Source: Leptodontidium sp. MPI-SDFR-AT-0119 (lineage: Eukaryota; Ascomycota; Leotiomycetes; Helotiales; Leptodontidiaceae). From it: DNA of 64,000 bases. Positions 58,368 through 64,000 of this stretch are shown here, in pieces. Each line of letters begins with the position of its first letter. Position 1 is the stretch's first letter. Position numbers and translations under genes: made by a program. Under the pieces are notes generated by a model that did not search any database, was not told where the DNA came from, and worked only from the letters and a program-made list of their open reading frames with translations. The stretch lies in assembly GCA_020726505.1 (NCBI GenBank), contig JAHLEZ010000023.1, positions 434,001-498,000 of the forward strand, given 5' to 3'.

Positions 58368-61019
58368 TCATTCGTCCGTACCACGTGGTTCCCAATCCTG
58401 CTCGAACAGTTGAGAGACAAAGTAGTGCTCATGGTCACACGAGGATGGTTTCCGTATATCTCTGTATAGGGACTCTGCAACGCCGTCAGACTTGCATGTG
58501 GTGTGGTGGGGCTTAAAATACCGTTGGCTTGCACATGTAAAGCAGTCTTTTGGATGTACTTCACTTGGTAGGGGTCAAGCGCAGCCATTGACACCGATTC
58601 TTCGGCATTCCAGTCTAATGCAAACGGACGATGCCCCTTGCAGCAGTAGTGGTAGTACGCTAGGAGAACATTGGCCCCCATATGGAGCTCCGCGATCATG
58701 TCTGACATTGCAAATTTTGTCTGTGCTGGTTAGAAGAGTGAAGAGGTGGGTGGAACAATCAACATACCTTGAGACCATGTTTCTGGGCATATACGATATC
58801 TTGCTTTGTGATCAAAGATGCGTTGTGAAGTAAGATGAACGTGCAGAGGTAGATACAAAACCAGTTCTGCGGCTTGTGGGCTAGGACCAACTTTTGCAAT
58901 TGCTCGAGGATCATTGTCCTGAGAGGATTCAAGATCCCTTGCATCAGAACAAGTTCTATTTGAGCACCCATCTATGGATGTCAGCATTATACATGCAGTT
59001 GTACCAATGCTCCCGGGAGGTATTGTAGTTGAATGGAGGAGAAATGGGAGTGAACGGGAAAGAAAGGCCAACGCACAACCGGTGGAATTGGAGTTTTGCC
59101 TGGCATTGGGCTCGAATGATCCATCAAATCAAGAGATATGTCCAACCTGTCATCTCCGACGATTCGTTCTGATCTGCAAAGCATTCGTACCGCAACCCAA
59201 AGTCTGAGAACCATACCGAGGAGGATGCGCTCTTGTTCACTCTATGCCCCGTTAGCCACCCGAATAGCTAAGAAAATGCGGCTGTACCATGTGGTTCTTT
59301 GACGCATAGATAGCCATGCTGTAGGTATGAAAGATAAGAGGATCATCTTTATCCAGTGTGCTCACGAAGAACTGCGTTCCCTCCCTGGCGATGTAATCTC
59401 TATATGCTCTCCCCGCCTCCTTCAAACTTTCAATCGCATATGGGGGAAGAGTCACAGACTTGGGGATACCCGCATGTTTCCATGTTCTTGAAAGGCTATC
59501 TCCCTGGACAGGGATGAACTTTCGTACTCGAAGAGTGATGGGATTAGGGCTGTAGCCCTGTGTGATCTTGATGCACCTGGTCTCAGAGTCTGCCCAAGTA
59601 GAGACATCATTCATCTCCATCGACTCCCACCTCTTGCTCCAAATAAGGTCTACCACATAACCTTCTCTGAACAATCTTGCGTCGGGTATCTTGTAGCGGA
59701 GGCAAGGGAGGTGGACAACTCGAGTATTCGCTACCTTTTTGCAGGTAAGGCAGACTCCGCGTGGGTCGAAGGGGTCGGGGACACACTAACGCGAATGTCA
59801 GACACAGGTTGGATAACCAACAGGTAACATACTCTAGTGCGCTGCATCTTGCATCGAACGCAGGCATTGTCCTTCCTAGTCTGTGCTGTTTGTGCCCTGT
59901 CAGTCAGGTCTTTGAAAGGACCACGCTTCGGTCGATTCGAGTCATCATCAATGCTGAATTCAATAAGCGGACAGTCTGAGGGAGTACTGTCCCAAGACGG
60001 CGACGTCTTCTCAAGGTTTTGTTGTGAAGCCACATGGGTAGCAGGTACGGCCCCTGAGTTCTCGGTTAGAAAACTTGGAGGGGAAATATTTTGGTCGGTG
60101 GGTATGGAATTCCGCTGTTGGCAATATGTCATGCTCGGTTGTGGTGCAGGTGGTCTAGAGAAACCAAGGTGGATGGGCTGCAATGTTGAAGGAAATTGAA
60201 AAGGGGTATCGCAGGCAAACATGTCATTACACTAATGAAGTCAGCACCCACTTAGAAATAACATTTTTGAGATGTTACCATGGAGTTATCATCTGGGTCT
60301 TGATTCGATTGGTCATATCCCGGGTTGGCAAAGACAGGAGAGCCAAAAGGGACTTCTGAATAGTTGGGCGGCGTAAAGCCATGTTGAGATGCCGAAGAGA
60401 CCATTCCATTTGGCAATCTTTGGGGCATTTTTGTTCGAGCAGGGGTCATTTGACTATCGGGACATGGAGATGCCAATTCATCTGTAGTAAAAAGATTTCC
60501 CAAGCAGGCGGCCCAACTGGCTGCTGGTACGTCCTGTCCAAATGGTTCGCTTCGCGAAGAGGTGCTAGATGACCCCCACTCGTTCCCCATGACTCCTTGA
60601 GAACCGAAGGAATCCTCGGAGGATGACGACAAATAGGAGTTGACTTGTTGCAAAGATGTGGGTTGACTCGGACGGTGGGGATATGTAGTAGATACCGACG
60701 ATCTCCTTATGGAACCTATAGCAGCTGCGAGATCAGATGGATGAATGTGAAAGAACGATGCTGTATTTTCAATTACGGCATGCTGGTCTTCTGTAAAGGC
60801 ATCGTAAGTTGTATCAAGCTTGAACCTTTTGGTCGAATCGCCATTGGCCAGAGAAGAATTGGACAAGCGGCGTTTGCGTGAGCTGTCCTGAACAGGAGAC
60901 GTTAGATCGAAGGAGATACAGGAAATAACCGAGGCCTGTGCTACGAAACAAAGCACCAGGAGGCAAACCAAAGCATTCCAGGACAGGACAGGAGAGACAG
61001 TTCAAAATTATCCTACCAT
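58368..61019 (-). CDS. Zn2Cys6 transcription factor, about 707 aa
   Basis: Eight exons: 61017-61019 (start Met only), 60279-60887, 59833-60231, 59288-59785, 59077-59241, 58768-58971, 58535-58720 and 58368-58427. All phases are zero. The one-codon first exon is the weakest point. A basic N-terminus (DSSRKRRLSNSS) and a 300-residue Ser-rich, disordered region precede the zinc cluster ACVRCKMQRTRC (Cys328, 331, 338) and GVCLTCKK plus LPC (Cys349, 352, 365); the long last loop is seen in a known subgroup of fungal C6 factors. The C-terminal regulatory part has ILNPLRTMILEQLQKL, NWFCIYLCTFILLHN and AYYHYCCKGHRPFALDW, and ends HYFVSQLFEQDWEPRG. It is nuclear and DNA binding; targets are unknown, the adjacent dioxygenase being the obvious candidate. 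Confidence 0.85.
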
Positions 61020-61884
61020 GGCTAACGGGAGGGCGCAGGGCCCGGAGTAGCGGTCTACAGTTGGCTAAATGGGCGGGTCGTCAGGAGGAGGAGGCTTGCT
61101 ACATCTGTGATACCTTCTCGGTGGGTGACACCCATCGTTTGGAAGAGCTCAAACCGACAAACCCTTGCAGTCAGCAGCACGCGCTTTGCCGCTATTACTA
61201 GTCTGTAAGGGCAGGCAGAATTAGATGTCGTCGTCGGGAGATGTGGTTGGAGTCAGGATGATCGTGACCTGGATGTTGGACGTTGGACGTTGGACACGGT
61301 GTGGCGCTGTTGCCGGGTCGCTTGCTGGGATTTAAGCGATCATGCAGCCCTTCTCACCGGGTTCGCTTGTATGCCTCGATACAGCCTTTGGTGGCAGCGC
61401 TCCCGTGGTTTCATCATGGGAAAACAAATCTTATTTCAGCCAAGAGAGAGAGAACCTCAACCGGGGAAGAGCTCTAGCACTCGGGATAGACGTCTACTTC
61501 AACGGACGCATGCCGGCATCTCACAACCCAAAAGTATTTGACCGAAAGTGTTCCACGACATGTATCATGGCTCAATATACTTTCTAAACTGCGACACTCT
61601 GGGCAAACATTGAGAAGAAATCGACACTGACCGGTTCTGTGTGGGTACACGCGATCATAAATGTTCCAATTACATGCTGTAGATAGAGAGGGTGGACCAT
61701 TCAAGGACTTACTTCTCTTATTTTCGGTTGCAGTGGAAGAAGAAAGCCAACAATGCGACAACAGCGAATCCAAGTGGGAGGGAAACGGGTCATCCAGAGA
61801 TGGTATATGGGAAATGCCCTCCGTCGTGGAGTGTAACGTAACTCCGATTTCATTGTGATTTGACTCCCATCCAAAGCATTCATC
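61020..61884. promoter_or_regulatory. Divergent intergenic region, transcription factor / kinase-like gene
   Basis: 865 bases between two divergent starts. It contains a small tandem repeat of TTGGACG near 61275-61295. No gene is supported inside; open frames at 61283-61587 are overlapping and motif-free. Confidence 0.4.
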
Positions 61885-63594
61885 ATGGCTCGAGCGATAA
61901 CCTTGACTCCAGAACTTGCATATCGATCGATATCTCCTTCAACTGCATTTTTGGAAGCTCACAAGTATCCAAAAGAGGAGCATGCAGATGCCTACTTGCC
62001 TTGGAACGAGTCTCACTTGAACCCCAAGAACAGAATTGACAGTCTTACACCAGTTCAAACACCAACATGGAGGATCGACGGCTCGACCGGTCTGGGAACT
62101 CAATTTTTCACCGTCCCAACATTCATCTCTCCCTTGCCTCCTCTGCGAATCGATACTTTCCTACCTGATCTAGCCTATTGGCCAGCAAAGCTACGACTTG
62201 ACTTGAACCTTAACGAGGCTTTCCTTTTCCAAGACTCGAGAATAGTTCACTTCGATATCTGTCAACACGTCCTCCGGGTCTTGGAATTCTGGTCCGCCTC
62301 GATCTCCAACTTTGAAAATATGTACAGAGCATTGCCTTTTGGATCTAGGATAATGTTCGAGAATATGTCAAAGGACATTCGGAGTATTCGGATCCGAGTC
62401 ATACGCACGCACGATCTCGAAAGACAGCTGTTGCCCTTGGCAGCCCTGAAGCTGAACAGACTCAATCCTCTGCCGGAAATCTTGGACATTTCGCAGCTGA
62501 CCCTTATTCGACGGTTTCAAGATAGTGCATCTTTGATTCGGATTATCGGGTCGGATGAGAATGATGTTGCAGTTTTCAAAACGCTGTCCGATACGCCAAA
62601 GTACCTATATCATGAGTTGGAAATCCTCCTTACCATGTCTGAACATGCAAATATCATCTCCCGGCCTCGGCATATCGTCACCAAGCACTGCGGGTTTGGG
62701 GGCAAGGTTGCCGTACTGGGATTCACGATTCAATATCACAAACAAGGGTCTCTTCGTGATATCCTGCCGTTCCGAAGCCTTCATGGTGCCCTTGCCTGGG
62801 AACATCAGGTCAAGTGGGCATCTCAGGTAGTGAAGACATTACAGCATATCAAAGCGAAGGGCCCCGGATGGTACTGTGATCTTCGTCTGGACAACATTCT
62901 CCTTTCCGATGCAGACGATGTGATCTTAATTGACTTTGAGCAACGAGGTGTACTTCCTGCGTTCGCATCGCCGATGGATAATTACCTGCAATATGTCAAT
63001 GCTCTGGTCAACGAGCCATCACTCGACATGACAATGAGGAAGGAGTATATAGATCTCTATGACCTACATATCAGACCTTTCGTACCGAAGAAGAGAGACC
63101 AGCATCAAGGATGTGTGCCATGGCTGTGCATGAGTAAGTCGGAAAGAGAGGCCTCGGAGCTGTATATGGTGGGAAGACTACTCTGGTGTATTTTTGAGGG
63201 TGTCAGCGCCCCACAGAAAGAACTTTGGATGGAGTATCTGCATGAGCCGGATATTGCATTCCCCGAGTTCCGCCGTACTCCGAAGCAACTGAGGGAGTTG
63301 ATTTTGAGTTGTACACCTGGCTGGACCGGAGTGGACAAGTTGTTGCAACGGAAAGCCTTCAAACTCAAGCTCCTAGTGTCAAGTGACAGTAAAGAGCCGA
63401 GGAAGGAAGGTTTTCTTGGAGACTTGGTTGAGATGTGGCAGAGAGAGCTGGATCGCGCCAGTGCCTTTGTGAAGAGTCGGGGAGACCATACCTCAAGTGC
63501 TAATGTAAAGAGTCATAAAGGTGGTAGATTGACGCTTGATGATGTTTTGCAGAAGCTTGAAGATTGTGTACTTGTTGGTGAACACTCCGAATAG
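61885..63594 (+). CDS. Atypical protein kinase-like protein, 569 aa
   Basis: Single exon. Residues 1-215 match no family I know and include a conserved-looking LRLDLNLNEAFLFQDSRIVH. The kinase fold begins about 215: VAVFKTLSD (Lys), KYLYHELEILLTMSEHANI (alphaC Glu), LGFTIQYHKQGSLRDIL (hinge), WYCDLRLDNILLSD (catalytic loop with Cys instead of His and Arg instead of Lys, Asp and Asn kept), and VILIDFEQRG (DFE instead of DFG). The C-lobe (SELYMVGRLLWCIFEGVSAP) follows, and the end LTLDDVLQKLEDCVL is helical. With no glycine loop and several changed positions the activity is doubtful, but the three key Lys/Asp/Asp residues are present. Such fungal-specific kinase-like proteins are often expanded; role unknown. 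It is transcribed away from the Zn2Cys6 factor. Confidence 0.8.
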   Translation: MARAITLTPELAYRSISPSTAFLEAHKYPKEEHADAYLPWNESHLNPKNRIDSLTPVQTPTWRIDGSTGLGTQFFTVPTFISPLPPLRIDTFLPDLAYWPAKLRLDLNLNEAFLFQDSRIVHFDICQHVLRVLEFWSASISNFENMYRALPFGSRIMFENMSKDIRSIRIRVIRTHDLERQLLPLAALKLNRLNPLPEILDISQLTLIRRFQDSASLIRIIGSDENDVAVFKTLSDTPKYLYHELEILLTMSEHANIISRPRHIVTKHCGFGGKVAVLGFTIQYHKQGSLRDILPFRSLHGALAWEHQVKWASQVVKTLQHIKAKGPGWYCDLRLDNILLSDADDVILIDFEQRGVLPAFASPMDNYLQYVNALVNEPSLDMTMRKEYIDLYDLHIRPFVPKKRDQHQGCVPWLCMSKSEREASELYMVGRLLWCIFEGVSAPQKELWMEYLHEPDIAFPEFRRTPKQLRELILSCTPGWTGVDKLLQRKAFKLKLLVSSDSKEPRKEGFLGDLVEMWQRELDRASAFVKSRGDHTSSANVKSHKGGRLTLDDVLQKLEDCVLVGEHSE

Positions 63595-64000
63595 TAAGCT
63601 GTGAATTTCCCGGACTCGCGTTGTTCACTTAGTGTGAAATAAACCTAGAATCAACAAAAACTTTTTACTCCTCGTATTTTGTTTATCATTCTCAAGCTCA
63701 ATCACCCTATTAAACTACCCCATCAGTGAACTGCTTTGAGCTGAAGAGAAAGGCGTTGAGGTGCCTCGGATATGAGCAGTACAGTGTGGTGAGCCTAATC
63801 TAGACCATTCAGCTCATTAGGTAATTACTCAATGCTTGATACCATCAAAGCGCTTTCAATACAAGTAATTGAATCCAAAGGAAACTCCTCACTAACTCAT
63901 TGAGGTCCGAGACAAGCACACGCCTTGTCTTCAGAATATAACTTGGCTAACACTGCCCTCGGTTAGCAGTTCGAAAGTAAACACAAGGCCACAACCTTCA
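63595..64000. other. Intergenic, right edge
   Basis: 3' region of the kinase-like gene; an AATAAA-like GAAATAAACC lies near 63636 and may be the polyadenylation signal. Nothing else supported. Confidence 0.4.

Overview
The window looks like nuclear DNA of a filamentous ascomycete (Pezizomycotina). Protein genes are split by short GT-AG introns of about 42-130 nt, intergenic gaps are 0.5-2 kb, and the families are typical of moulds: fungal ABCC transporter, hydroxamate-siderophore-type NRPS, HET domain, Zn2Cys6 regulator, fungal S41 peptidase, fungal ADAM protease. A Leotiomycete-like host is my inference only. No rRNA, tRNA, CRISPR or intact transposon was seen.

Layout. 1-2.7 kb: two head-to-tail caspase-fold (peptidase C14-like) genes on the minus strand, the left one cut by the window edge. 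4.5-6.2 kb: an aldehyde dehydrogenase. 6.2-7.3 kb: non-coding DNA with a diverged 226-bp direct duplication. 7.3-10.1 kb: a seven-exon secreted S41 peptidase. 11.8-15 kb: a broken low-complexity protein gene whose coding signal jumps between frames. 15.3-30.7 kb: the secondary-metabolism core, with an ABCC exporter (minus) sharing a 1.3-kb promoter region with a 2200-residue NRPS (plus), followed by a ten-exon MFS transporter of the anion:cation symporter type. The NRPS order A-T-C-(degenerate A)-T-C matches the NPS6/SidD extracellular siderophore synthetases, so the ABC pump is plausibly the exporter of the product.

31-38 kb: a small pseudogene and two related coiled-coil protein genes, one broken and one intact. 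40.2-42.1 kb: mitochondrial 5-aminolevulinate synthase, the first enzyme of haem synthesis, with two CP haem-regulatory motifs. 42.7-43.7 kb: simple-sequence tracts. 44-61 kb: a run of minus-strand genes: coiled-coil protein, decayed HET-domain gene, ADAM metalloprotease, small kinase-like protein, TauD-type dioxygenase, Zn2Cys6 transcription factor. 61.9-63.6 kb: a divergent atypical kinase-like protein.

Two themes run through the window. Iron: an apparent siderophore NRPS plus exporter, and haem synthesis 12 kb away. Decay: at least four gene copies carry in-frame stops or frameshifts, several at homopolymers or short tandem units, so both real pseudogenisation and assembly error should be considered.
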